Origin: UBA9647 sp049522195
Lineage (GTDB): Bacteria > Bacteroidota > Ignavibacteria > UBA10030
Assembly (NCBI GenBank): GCA_049522195.1
Contig: JBEKOB010000041.1
Coordinates: 1-34,583, forward strand
Direction: 5' to 3'
Length of the DNA stretch: 34,583 nucleotides
A program made the position numbers and the translations under genes. Positions 15,319 to 23,327 of the stretch are shown here, one piece after another (positions within the stretch are counted from its first letter, which is position 1; each line of letters begins with the position of its first letter). The notes below the pieces were generated by a model. It did not search any database. It was not told the DNA's origin and worked only from the letters and a program-made list of their open reading frames with translations.

Positions 15319-17205
15319 ATGCGTCCTTTGACCGCCCTTACACTTTCGTTTCTGACTCTCTCACTCACAGTTCCCGATATGTCGTATTCGCAAGAGCGTG
15401 ATCGATCAAAGATCCCCGACAATTACAAGTGGGATCTCACCCATGTATACCCCACGGACGACGCATGGAAGCAGGCGAAGCAGCAGATCGCAGCCAAAGT
15501 TCCATCCATGGAACAGTACCGAGGAACGCTGGGCAAATCGCCGGCGCAACTTCTCGGATGCCTCGACCTTGCGAGTCATATCACAAAAGAATTGTCGCGG
15601 CTTGGCAGCTATGCGAGCATGAGCTCGGATCAGGACACGAGGGACTCAAAATACCTCGCGATGCAGCAGGAAGTGAGACAGGTTGCATCGGACTTCGCAG
15701 CGAAAGCGGCATATATCGAGCCTGAAATTCTTTCGCTCAACAAGAAAACCGTTGATGGGTTCATACAACAGGAGAAGAAGCTGGAAGTCTATCGACACTA
15801 TTTGGATGACATCCTCCGCAGGAAGGCACACACCGGCACCGCCGGCGAGGAAAAGATCATAGCCGACGCCAGCCTGATGTCGGATGCGGCATCGAGCATT
15901 TACGGGGTCTTCGCTGATGCCGATTTTCCCTACCCGGAACTGAAGCTGAGCACAGGTGAAAACGTAAAGCTCTCCAAAGCGGCCTTCTCACTGTACCGCA
16001 CCGTTCCCAATCAGGAAGACAGAAAAAAGGTCTTCGCCACCTTCTTCGGGAAGTTGTATGAATTCCGCAGAACCTTCGGGACCGAGATGAACGCGGAAGT
16101 GAAGAAGAACATGTTTTACGCCCGGGCCCGAAAGTACGATTCCAGCCTCGAAAGTGCGCTCGACGCCAACAACATCCCCGTAAAAGTTTATCACAGCCTT
16201 GTCGATGGCGTCAACAACAACCTGGCGACATTCCACCGGTATCTGAACCTCAGAAAGCGCATTCTGGGACTCAAGGAGCTGCACTACTACGATTTGTACG
16301 CTCCGTTGTTGAGCAACGTGGATCTCAAATACTCTATCGAGGAGGCGGAAAAACATGTCGTTGCATCCCTCGCTCCCCTCGGCAAGGAGTATGTATCGGT
16401 CATCGAACAAGCATTCAGGGAACGCTGGATCGATTTCTACCCGACGGACGGCAAGCGATCGGGGGCGTATTCGAACGGTTCGGTGTACGACGTTCATCCC
16501 TACATGCTTCTCAACTACAACAACAAGTACGACGACATGAGCACGCTGGCGCACGAGCTGGGACACACGATGCAGAGCTACTTCTCGAACAAAACGCAGC
16601 CGTACCCCACATCCGACTATCCTATCTTCGTTGCCGAGGTCGCTTCAACATTTAACGAAGCGCTTCTCATCGACCATATGTTGAAGTCGATAACCGATGA
16701 CAAGGTTCGACTGTCGCTCCTCGGGAATTATCTGGAAGGAATCAAGGGGACGGTGTTCCGTCAGACGCAGTTCGCGGAATTCGAACTCAGCATGCACGAA
16801 ATGGCGGAAAGAGGCGAGTCGATCACCGGTGACGCGCTCGATGACCTGTACCTGAAGATCACGAGAAAGTACTACGGCCACGACAAAGGCGTCTGCATCG
16901 TCGACAATGAGATAAAATCGGAATGGTCTTTCATTCCCCATTTCTATTACGATTTCTATGTATATCAGTACGCGACGGCCTTCACAGCATCTGCCGCGCT
17001 TTCCGAGCAGGTGCTCGCGGGGGACAAAGCCGCGACCAAACGATATCTGGAGTTCCTCTCGGCAGGAGGATCGGATTACGCCATCGATCTCCTGAAGAAA
17101 GCAGGCGTCGATATGACAACCCCGGCACCCCTGGAATTGACGATGAAGAAAATGAATCGGGTGATGGATGAAATGGAGAAGATACTCGACAAGATCAAAC
17201 AATAG
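15319..17205 (+). CDS. pepF: M3 family oligoendopeptidase F, exported
   Basis: A 628-residue zinc metallopeptidase. A signal peptide spans residues 1-25 (MRPLTALTLSFLTLSLTVPD). The M3 catalytic region contains LAHELGHTMQSYF (HExxH, residues about 410) and the third ligand region FVAEVASTFNEALL. The N-terminal oligopeptidase F domain opens with YKWDLTHVYPTDDAWKQAK. PepF enzymes cut short peptides and are usually cytoplasmic; the leader here argues for a periplasmic version. AAAGGTGAT precedes ATG 15319. A longer frame starts at 15262 without a leader-like sequence. Length is normal for the family. Confidence 0.9.
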   Translation: MRPLTALTLSFLTLSLTVPDMSYSQERDRSKIPDNYKWDLTHVYPTDDAWKQAKQQIAAKVPSMEQYRGTLGKSPAQLLGCLDLASHITKELSRLGSYASMSSDQDTRDSKYLAMQQEVRQVASDFAAKAAYIEPEILSLNKKTVDGFIQQEKKLEVYRHYLDDILRRKAHTGTAGEEKIIADASLMSDAASSIYGVFADADFPYPELKLSTGENVKLSKAAFSLYRTVPNQEDRKKVFATFFGKLYEFRRTFGTEMNAEVKKNMFYARARKYDSSLESALDANNIPVKVYHSLVDGVNNNLATFHRYLNLRKRILGLKELHYYDLYAPLLSNVDLKYSIEEAEKHVVASLAPLGKEYVSVIEQAFRERWIDFYPTDGKRSGAYSNGSVYDVHPYMLLNYNNKYDDMSTLAHELGHTMQSYFSNKTQPYPTSDYPIFVAEVASTFNEALLIDHMLKSITDDKVRLSLLGNYLEGIKGTVFRQTQFAEFELSMHEMAERGESITGDALDDLYLKITRKYYGHDKGVCIVDNEIKSEWSFIPHFYYDFYVYQYATAFTASAALSEQVLAGDKAATKRYLEFLSAGGSDYAIDLLKKAGVDMTTPAPLELTMKKMNRVMDEMEKILDKIKQ

Positions 17206-17244
17206 TCAGCACCGTTGATCGTCCGTCACCACCAAGGAGGAATT

Positions 17245-17745
17245 ATGTACAGGACTATAGATGATTTCGTACTCGATTGGGAGTATGAGAGCAGTGCGAC
17301 CATGAAGATCCTTCGTGCACTCACAGACGCGTCGCTCAAACAGAAAGTCACGCCTGAAGGTCGGTCGCTTGGTTTTCTCGCCTGGCACGTGGTGCTGACG
17401 CTGAGCGAGATGGGATCCAAAATGGGATTGCAGGTCACTGCCCCTGCGGAAGATTCCGAACCGCCGAAGGTTGCCGCTGAGATCGCGTCGACGTACGACA
17501 TCAGCTCGAAGTCCGTTCTTGAGGCCGTACGCAGCTCCTGGACTGATGCGTCCCTGAACGACGAAATACCGATGTATGGCGAGATGTGGAAGCGGGGCGG
17601 GGCTCTCTCATCGTTGCTGTTACATCAGACTCACCATCGTGCCCAGATGACAGTCCTTATGCGACAGGCCGGACTGAAGGTGCCGGGCGTCTATGGCCCT
17701 TCGAGAGAAGAATGGACAAAGATGGGGATGCAACCACAGAAGTAG
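17245..17745 (+). CDS. DinB family protein
   Basis: A 166-residue four-helix-bundle protein of the DinB/YfiT-like superfamily. LGFLAWHVVLTLSEMG carries the first metal-binding His position and LLLHQTHHRAQMTVLMRQAG the second pair. These families bind a divalent metal and often act in thiol transfer or detoxification, but specific roles are rarely known. AAGGAGG lies just before ATG 17245. It ends at a twin palindrome that separates it from mocA. Confidence 0.85.
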   Translation: MYRTIDDFVLDWEYESSATMKILRALTDASLKQKVTPEGRSLGFLAWHVVLTLSEMGSKMGLQVTAPAEDSEPPKVAAEIASTYDISSKSVLEAVRSSWTDASLNDEIPMYGEMWKRGGALSSLLLHQTHHRAQMTVLMRQAGLKVPGVYGPSREEWTKMGMQPQK

Positions 17746-17793
17746 CTGAAGGTCACCTTCCGCAGAGGATAGCCCCGGCTGAAGGTGACCTTC
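17745..17793. repeat. Twin 13-bp palindromes between dinB-like gene and mocA
   Basis: GCTGAAGGTCACCTTC (17745-17760) and GCTGAAGGTGACCTTC (17778-17793) are direct repeats differing in one central base. Each inner 13-mer is a palindrome around that base, and the two are exact reverse complements. They can act as two operator sites or as one 13-bp stem with a 20-nt loop. They start at the last base of the DinB stop and end 12 bp before mocA. Confidence 0.65.
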
Positions 17794-17804
17794 TTCATCG
17801 AACT

Positions 17805-18395
17805 ATGAATCCTTCCTCCACTGCAATCATCATTCTCGCTGCGGGCAACTCATCACGCATGGGTTTGCCGAAACAACTGCTGCAGCTCCATGGGAAAAGC
17901 CTTCTGCGCCACGCCGCAGATACAGCTCTCGCCGCGCACACCGCAGAAGTCGTTGCAGTCCTCGGCTTCGAATCCGACCGGATGAAGCACGAGCTTGACG
18001 ATCTGCCGGTACGCATCATACTGAATCCGGCATGGAAGGAAGGTATCGCATCCTCCATCAGGGAAGGGATTGCAGCAGTGCCGGAGACAGTGGAAGCGGC
18101 GTTGATGCTTCTTTGCGATCAGCCATTCGTCACCACAGAGCTGCTCATCCGACTTATCACCTGCTGCACCGACAAGAGGCCGATTGCTGCGACCGGTTAC
18201 GAACAGACGGCCGGTGTTCCTGCCTGCTTCGGACGCTCTCTCTTTCCCGAATTGAAGCAGCTTACGGGCGATCATGGCGCAAAGCTGGTCATCGATGAAG
18301 ACCCGGCCCGAGTGACGACAATTCCATTCAACGCTGCGATTATCGATATCGACACGCTCGAGGACTATCGAAAGCACATCGAGTCCGCCCCATAA
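17805..18395 (+). CDS. mocA: MocA-like molybdenum cofactor nucleotidyltransferase
   Basis: A 196-residue NTP transferase. It has the nucleotide-binding start IIILAAGNSSRMGLPKQLLQ, then VVAVLGFES, WKEGIASSIREGIAA, LLCDQPFVT with the metal-binding Asp, and GVPACFG-SLFPELKQLTGDHGAK near the end. This is the MocA/MobA-like fold; the GLPKQLL and GDHGAK words favour MocA, which adds CMP to molybdopterin for xanthine dehydrogenase-type enzymes. That agrees with xdhC upstream. ATG 17805 is chosen at the start of homology. The frame stays open far upstream, but that part lies over the DinB gene. Confidence 0.8.
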   Translation: MNPSSTAIIILAAGNSSRMGLPKQLLQLHGKSLLRHAADTALAAHTAEVVAVLGFESDRMKHELDDLPVRIILNPAWKEGIASSIREGIAAVPETVEAALMLLCDQPFVTTELLIRLITCCTDKRPIAATGYEQTAGVPACFGRSLFPELKQLTGDHGAKLVIDEDPARVTTIPFNAAIIDIDTLEDYRKHIESAP

Positions 18396-18478
18396 GCTGA
18401 CCCTACCTTTTCTGCGCCATTCACCGATACAAAGCCACCGTTTACCGAAAACGACGCAACAATCCGCCGCAAACCAAG

Positions 18479-18486
18479 TATCTTTG
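18479..18486 (+). promoter_or_regulatory. Candidate Bacteroidota-type -7 element
   Basis: TATCTTTG fits the TAnnTTTG -7 consensus of Bacteroidota primary sigma factors and lies 30 bp before the start of the first LiaF-like gene. A matching -33 TTG at the expected spacing is not clear, so this is only a candidate. Confidence 0.35.
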
Positions 18487-18515
18487 AAGTGAACACACAC
18501 ATCAAGGAGACTTCG

Positions 18516-18881
18516 ATGGAACATGCTTCGTCCCCTCAGTATCGTGGATCTCTCGTTGCAGGAATTCTTCTGCTCGCTGTCGGCCTGGCTTTTCTTCTCG
18601 ATAACTTCGACGTCATTTACATTGGCGAGCCCGTTTCTCATTTTTGGCCTCTGATCATTGTCGCGTTGGGACTCGTCAGAATTTTCCAGGCCGAGAACGC
18701 ATGGGAGCGGCGAAAGGGCTTTGGCTGGATGTTTTTCGGACTCTGGCTTTTGGTATCCGTTCTTCATATGTTCGGATTGACTTTTCACAACTCCTGGCCA
18801 CTTCTCCTGATCGGCTTCGGTATCAATGCCATCTGGAAGTCGGTGACACCGCACGCCGAGTGGCGCACATCAAGAGGATAA
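18516..18881 (+). CDS. LiaF-like transmembrane-domain protein (DUF5668)
   Basis: A 121-residue protein with four membrane helices, including LVAGILLLAVGLAFLLDNFD and FWPLIIVALGLVRIFQ. The L-LDNF-V and WPL-I-ALG words recur in the DUF5668/LiaF N-terminal module. No soluble C-terminal domain follows. AAGGAG precedes ATG 18516. It begins a tight run with a full LiaF-like protein (4 bp later), a LytS-type kinase (3 bp) and a LytTR regulator. It is probably a membrane partner in envelope-stress sensing. Confidence 0.75.
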   Translation: MEHASSPQYRGSLVAGILLLAVGLAFLLDNFDVIYIGEPVSHFWPLIIVALGLVRIFQAENAWERRKGFGWMFFGLWLLVSVLHMFGLTFHNSWPLLLIGFGINAIWKSVTPHAEWRTSRG

Positions 18882-18885
18882 GACT

Positions 18886-19584
18886 ATGGCAACAAAAAAC
18901 TTCAGGATGAGTTTTCAAATCTTCTTCGGCCTTTTCATCATCATACTCGGCTTGCTGTATACGCTGGAGAATCTCGGAGTTCTCTACGCCCGTGAGATCC
19001 TGAGATACTGGCCGATCCTGATAGCATTCTACGGCATTTCGAGGGTTGTGCAGTGCCAAACCACGGCGCAGAAGGCATGGGGTGTCTTCTGGATCTTCGT
19101 GGGAACATTCTGGTTCCTTGATCGGCTCGACATTCTCTACTTCAACATCTGGGACCTCTGGCCGCTGATCCTCGTCGCACTCGGCCTCAGCCTGATCTGG
19201 AGACCGTCACGGCGCGGCTATACATTCGCCGGAACAAGTATAGTTGGAGATAGCAACTCAACGATCAATGCGTTTGCACTGTTGGGCGGATTCAAGCGAT
19301 CGAACGATTCCCAGGATTTTCGCGGTGGCGAAGCAACGGCGATCATGGGGGGATGCGAAATCGACTTGAGGAAAGCATCCATTCAGGAAGGTGAAGCGGT
19401 ACTTCATCTGATGGCTGTCATGGGTGGCGTTGAAATCTGGGTACCCGAAGACTGGGCCGTGGTGATGCAGGGTGTACCAGTGTTGGGCGGTTTTGAAGAC
19501 AAGACTCATTCTCCTGCGAACTCGAGCAAACGGTTGATCGTGAAAGGATACTCTGTGATGGGCGGCGTGGAGATCAAGAACTGA
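18886..19584 (+). CDS. LiaF-like membrane protein with C-terminal adhesin-like domain
   Basis: A 232-residue protein. Residues 1-110 hold four membrane helices of the DUF5668 type (LGLLYTLENLGVLYAREIL, WPLILVALGLSLIW). Residues 115-232 form a beta-rich LiaF C-terminal domain with repeated glycine turns: ALLGGFKR, AIMGGCEIDL, AVMGGVEIWVPEDW, PVLGGFEDKT, SVMGGVEIKN. In Gram-positive bacteria LiaF inhibits the LiaRS system that responds to cell-wall damage; here the neighbouring kinase is of LytS type, so the circuit is different. It overlaps no gene and ends 3 bp before the kinase. Confidence 0.8.
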   Translation: MATKNFRMSFQIFFGLFIIILGLLYTLENLGVLYAREILRYWPILIAFYGISRVVQCQTTAQKAWGVFWIFVGTFWFLDRLDILYFNIWDLWPLILVALGLSLIWRPSRRGYTFAGTSIVGDSNSTINAFALLGGFKRSNDSQDFRGGEATAIMGGCEIDLRKASIQEGEAVLHLMAVMGGVEIWVPEDWAVVMQGVPVLGGFEDKTHSPANSSKRLIVKGYSVMGGVEIKN

Positions 19585-19587
19585 TCT

Positions 19588-20700
19588 ATGCACCCAATCC
19601 TTGCAAATCAGGAGCGACTCAGCATCTACCTGCTCGGCTGGCTGATTTTCGGCGTTATGCTCGCCGCTGTCCTCGCCTTGCCCCACGATGACTTTACGTG
19701 GACACAGGCGCTCGCGGTCGCGATTCCGCTGACGTTGGTATACGGCGCGATCTGTCTGTCGTCATGGTACGTCTGCAGAGTATATCCTCTTCAGAAGACA
19801 CCATTCGAACGAGTGCTCCTCGTTCAGGCGCTCGCCGGCATTCTGACGATCCTGATCTGGGCTGCCATTGCCAGCGGGTGGGTGGTTTTTCTGCAGCGTG
19901 CATTTTCGTTCGCGTCGCTGCAGGCCCATGTTCTCGCGAAGGCACCGCTCCTCATCGGTGTCGGATTTATTATGTACAGCCTGACGGTGGCCGTGCATTA
20001 CCTGATTGTCACCTTCGAGGCCTCGAAAGAATCCGAACAGCGTGAGCTTCAATCAAGAATCTTCGCGCAGGAAGCCGAGCTCAAAGCACTGAGGGCACAG
20101 ATCAATCCTCACTTCCTGTTTAACAGTCTGAACTCTATCAGTGCGCTCGCGACGCAGGATCCTATCGCCGTCCGGGCCATGACACTGCGGCTTGCAGATT
20201 TTCTCCGGAAGAGTCTGCGGCTTGGCGCTCAGGAACTCATACGGCTGGAAGAGGAAGTTTCAATGTCGCTTAGCTTCCTTGAAATCGAACAGATCCGTTA
20301 CGGTTCCCGCCTCCAAATCGTCCAGAAAATTGAAGAGGTCTGTAAGGATTGTCTTGTCCCTCCGCTGATTCTTCAGCCGCTGATCGAAAACGCCGTGCAC
20401 CATGGCATCGCGCATATGCTGGATGGCGGGACCATCACCCTGGAAGCTGAATGGCGCGGAAGCGTTCTCCACGTGAGGATTGAGAATCCGATCGATCCGG
20501 ATCGACCGAGAAATCGTAAGGGAGGGCTTGGCCTCGACAACGTCGGCAAACGGCTCCGGGCAATTTACAAGGATGACGCGCAGCTCCAGACTTCCGAGAG
20601 CGACGGCGTTTTCCATTCGGACCTGTGGCTTCCGGCACAGACAAGCCTTGGTTTCCGCCGACCAGCACCGGTCGCAGTTCCTACTGTTGTCCCGGAATAG
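19588..20700 (+). CDS. LytS/YehU-type sensor histidine kinase
   Basis: A 370-residue kinase. The first 140 residues contain four or five membrane helices without a large extracellular sensor. A coiled coil follows (SKESEQRELQSRIFAQEAEL), then the His_kinase domain with the phospho-acceptor in LRAQINPHFLFNSLNSIS. The ATPase domain has N-box LIENAVHHGIAH and G-box GGLGLDNVGKRL. Such kinases pair with LytTR regulators, and one follows after 96 bp. The lack of a large sensor domain and tight linkage to LiaF-like proteins suggest that the LiaF-like proteins or membrane state modulate it. Confidence 0.88.
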   Translation: MHPILANQERLSIYLLGWLIFGVMLAAVLALPHDDFTWTQALAVAIPLTLVYGAICLSSWYVCRVYPLQKTPFERVLLVQALAGILTILIWAAIASGWVVFLQRAFSFASLQAHVLAKAPLLIGVGFIMYSLTVAVHYLIVTFEASKESEQRELQSRIFAQEAELKALRAQINPHFLFNSLNSISALATQDPIAVRAMTLRLADFLRKSLRLGAQELIRLEEEVSMSLSFLEIEQIRYGSRLQIVQKIEEVCKDCLVPPLILQPLIENAVHHGIAHMLDGGTITLEAEWRGSVLHVRIENPIDPDRPRNRKGGLGLDNVGKRLRAIYKDDAQLQTSESDGVFHSDLWLPAQTSLGFRRPAPVAVPTVVPE

Positions 20701-20796
20701 CGTCCCCTCTTTCGTCCCCTGCCGGGTCTCCACGGCAAGCCACCTCTTCGATCCCGAAAGAGATGTCTAAAAACGACCCCGTTTCGTATCTTTAGA

Positions 20797-21543
20797 ATGT
20801 CTATGGAACCAACCCGTGCAATTATAGTGGATGATGAAGAGCTGGCGCGAAGCATCATTCGCGAATACCTCGCCGACCACGTCGAAATTGATATTGTGGC
20901 GGCGTGCTCGAACGGCTTCGAAGCGGTCAAGGCGGTTACCGAATTGAAGCCGGACCTTCTCTTCCTCGATGTCCAGATGCCAAAGCTGAACGGGTTCGAA
21001 GTCCTGGAGCTCATTGAGTCTGACCTCGTGGTCATTTTTATCACGGCCTATGAGCAGTACGCGGTCAAGGCGTTTGAAGTTCATGCCGTCGATTATCTTC
21101 TCAAACCGTTCAGCAGGGAGCGGTTCGATGAAGCCCTGGCACGCGCCAAGGAGAAGCTCGAGCAACGGGAGTTTCCGCCGCCGCAGGAGCTCATCAGCTC
21201 GGCGCGACCAAAAGGAGAAACGATTGAGCGCGTTCTCGTCCGGGATGGTTCACGTGTCTTCGTCATCCCTGCGGAGAAGATCGACTATATTGAAGCTCAG
21301 GATGACTACATTGCGATCAAGTCGGAAGGAAAAACACATCTGAAGAAGCAGCGATTGTCTGACCTTCAGGCCTTGCTCGATCCGAAACGCTTTGTCCGCG
21401 TTCATCGCTCCTATATCCTCAACATCGATCGTCTCGCGCGCCTCGAGCTCTATGCGAAAGACAGCCGGATGGCCATCCTGAAGGACGGAACACAGCTGCA
21501 AGTGAGTAGATCGGGGTATGATAAGCTAAAGGAGATGCTGTAA
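20797..21543 (+). CDS. LytTR family response regulator
   Basis: A 248-residue regulator. The receiver domain covers residues 6-120, with Asp12-Asp13 in IIVDDEE, acceptor Asp58 in LLFLDVQMPKLNG, Thr in FITAYEQYAVKAFEVHAVDY and Lys in LLKPFSR. The C-terminal LytTR DNA-binding domain (about 145-248) has IDYIEAQDDYIAIKSEGKTH, FVRVHRSYILNIDR and a terminal LQVSRSGYDKLKEML. It should receive phosphate from the preceding kinase. A second in-frame ATG at 20803 is equally plausible. The stop codon abuts word array B. Confidence 0.9.
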   Translation: MSMEPTRAIIVDDEELARSIIREYLADHVEIDIVAACSNGFEAVKAVTELKPDLLFLDVQMPKLNGFEVLELIESDLVVIFITAYEQYAVKAFEVHAVDYLLKPFSRERFDEALARAKEKLEQREFPPPQELISSARPKGETIERVLVRDGSRVFVIPAEKIDYIEAQDDYIAIKSEGKTHLKKQRLSDLQALLDPKRFVRVHRSYILNIDRLARLELYAKDSRMAILKDGTQLQVSRSGYDKLKEML

Positions 21544-21695
21544 TCGGGTGATCAAACCATCTCATCATCTATTGATCTGACCATCTCCTCATCTGACCAT
21601 CGGGACATCTGATCATCGGGCGATCTTAGCTATCCATCGGGTCATCAATCCATCTGAATATTGGGCCATCAGGTTAATCTGTCTGAACTGCTGAA
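21544..21695. repeat. Word array B, upstream arm beside the four-helix-bundle gene
   Basis: It begins immediately after the LytTR stop with CGGGTGATC and continues as degenerate words: CCATCTCATCATC, GATCTGACCATC, CATCTGACCATCGGGACATC, GATCATCGGGCGATC, CATCGGGTCATC. All are in the same strand sense as the left half of array A. It ends about 40 bp before the four-helix-bundle ATG. It is the inverted partner of array C. Confidence 0.6.
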
Positions 21696-21737
21696 TGTCT
21701 AATCATTGAACCTCAGACCGCAAGAGAGATCTGAAAG

Positions 21738-22100
21738 ATGCCGACACTACAAGAAATCCTGAGGGATCGATCGAAACAATTTGCCATTACAGTTGTGAAA
21801 TTCTTGCGTACGCTGCCAAAGTCGGAAGAATCGCGAATAATGGGACACCAGCTTCTTCGGTGCGCCACTTCCGTGGCTGCAAACTACCGAGCTGCTGGAA
21901 GAGCTCGCTCTCGAGCCGAATTCATCTCCAAGATGGGAACCGTAGTAGAGGAAGCGGACGAATCTGTCTTTTGGCTGGAGATGCTTGTCGACACGGAGGT
22001 TGTGCGCAGGGAGAAGATTGAACCTCTGCTTAGAGAAGGGAATGAACTCCTGGCAATATTCGCTGCCTCTCAACGCACGGCTAGGGCGAACAAGACTTGA
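21738..22100 (+). CDS. Four-helix bundle protein (23S rRNA IVS / S23 family)
   Basis: A 120-residue helical protein of the four-helix bundle family (PF05635). It has RSKQFAITVVKFLRTLPKSE, GHQLLRCATSVAANYRAA, SRAEFISKMGTVVEEADESV and FWLEMLV. Members occur as open frames inside intervening sequences of 23S rRNA genes and as Avd accessory proteins of diversity-generating retroelements; stand-alone copies like this have no defined role. No reverse transcriptase or rRNA is nearby. The gene is bracketed by inverted word arrays, and its TGA stop is the first base triplet of the word TGACCCGATC, which makes a mobile-cassette origin worth testing. Confidence 0.85.
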   Translation: MPTLQEILRDRSKQFAITVVKFLRTLPKSEESRIMGHQLLRCATSVAANYRAAGRARSRAEFISKMGTVVEEADESVFWLEMLVDTEVVRREKIEPLLREGNELLAIFAASQRTARANKT

Positions 22101-22187
22101 CCCGATCAAGCTATTTTCCGATGAGCAGATGACCGGATCACCCGATGTCCCGATCTCCCGATGAGCCGATCTCCCGATGACCCGATC
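22098..22187. repeat. Word array C, downstream arm running into the PfkB start
   Basis: It starts at the four-helix-bundle stop (TGACCCGATC) and continues GATGAGCAGATGACCGGATC, ACCCGATGTCCCGATC, TCCCGATGAGCCGATC, TCCCGATGACCCGATC. These are the reverse-strand sense of array B and match the right half of array A. The last word contributes the ATGACCCGATC that opens the PfkB gene. Confidence 0.65.
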
Positions 22188-23202
22188 TGAACTATCCTCC
22201 CTTCTCTCCCGCCTTCGCTCCGTTTCCGTTGGCGTCATTGGAGATTTCTGTCTTGATGCCTACTGGCAGCTCGATGAATCACCCCTCGAGCTTTCGCTTG
22301 AGACCGGGAAGCCTACCATGGCTGTTGCACAACAAGAGTACAGTCTCGGAGGCGCGGGGAATGTGGTGAATAACCTGGCCGCGCTCGGCGTCGGCAATGT
22401 CCGTGCGTTCGGTGTACTGGGGGAAGATTTATTCGGCGATGAAATGCTGCGACAGTTCAAGGCAATCAACACCGATAGCAATGGTATACAGCGACAGAAA
22501 TCTGACTGGCAAACGCCTGTCTACGCAAAGCCGTACCAGGGGCGGGAAGAGCTGAGTAGAATCGATTTCGGCCGGTTCAACACACTGTCGACCGATTCAG
22601 AGAAGCAGCTGATCGAATCCCTTAACAAATACATAGCCGAGCTTGATGCCCTCGTGGTGAACCAGCAAATCCCAAAGAGCATCTTCACTCCTGCCGTGAT
22701 ACGGACTCTCAATAGCCTGGCGCTGCAATTCCCCCAGAAAGTTTTCCTACTCGATTCCCGGAACACGATATCCGAATTCCGATCTATGATCTGCAAGGTC
22801 AACGCCATCGAAGCATCAGCGCTCTCCGGGAAAAGGATCGAAAGAAACGAAGACTGCACGAGTGATCGACTAAGCGATTATGCGAAACGATTGTTTGAAC
22901 ATTTCCAAAAACCGGTGTTCATCACGCGCAGCCGGCTCGGTCTCCTCTTCTTCGATGGAAACCAGACCATCGAACTCCCGGCTCTCGACAGTGAGGGGCC
23001 GATCGATCCCGTCGGCGCTGGCGATACCGTCGTAGCAGCAATTGCCGCGGCCCTGGCAGCGGGGGCGAATCCTCATCAGGCCGGATCACTCGCAATGCTC
23101 GCTGCGGCAATCACCGTGCGCAAGCTTCGGCAAACGGGAACCGCAACGCCCAAAGAAATACTCGACCTGGCGCATCACTCTCCTTCCTCTCCTCATCCAT
23201 AA
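22177..23202 (+). CDS. PfkB family carbohydrate kinase (RfaE1-like)
   Basis: A 341-residue ribokinase-fold sugar kinase. SVGVIGDFCLDAYWQLD opens it, EYSLGGAGNVVNNLAALG gives the first PfkB signature, and DPVGAGDTVVAAIAAALAAG (about residues 277-296) the anion-hole and catalytic Asp region. The layout is closest to the kinase domain of RfaE/HldE, which phosphorylates heptose for LPS, but the substrate cannot be assigned from sequence. The ATG and first codons come from word array C, and no ribosome-binding sequence is visible. The true N-terminus may be downstream, or translation may be coupled. Confidence 0.8.
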   Translation: MTRSELSSLLSRLRSVSVGVIGDFCLDAYWQLDESPLELSLETGKPTMAVAQQEYSLGGAGNVVNNLAALGVGNVRAFGVLGEDLFGDEMLRQFKAINTDSNGIQRQKSDWQTPVYAKPYQGREELSRIDFGRFNTLSTDSEKQLIESLNKYIAELDALVVNQQIPKSIFTPAVIRTLNSLALQFPQKVFLLDSRNTISEFRSMICKVNAIEASALSGKRIERNEDCTSDRLSDYAKRLFEHFQKPVFITRSRLGLLFFDGNQTIELPALDSEGPIDPVGAGDTVVAAIAAALAAGANPHQAGSLAMLAAAITVRKLRQTGTATPKEILDLAHHSPSSPHP

Positions 23203-23327
23203 AAGTTTCACAGAGATTGTCGTTCCACCTGTTAATCAAGATCTGTGTCCTCATCATTGCATCTGCGGGCAAGGGTGTGTACCTTCATTGCAGATTTCCA
23301 CTATGAGTTTTGAACGTTCTCAACGAT

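Noticed and set aside
17853..18854. Minus-strand frame of 333 codons across mocA and the first LiaF-like gene
   Set aside because: It spans two well-supported plus-strand genes and their promoter region, and its translation has no recognisable motif.
20787..20794. TATCTTTA as a -7 promoter box for the LytTR gene
   Set aside because: It would place the transcription start at or within the first codons, so a leaderless message would be needed; chance match is more likely.
21738..22100. Four-helix-bundle gene as part of a diversity-generating retroelement
   Set aside because: No reverse transcriptase, template repeat or variable repeat is seen nearby.
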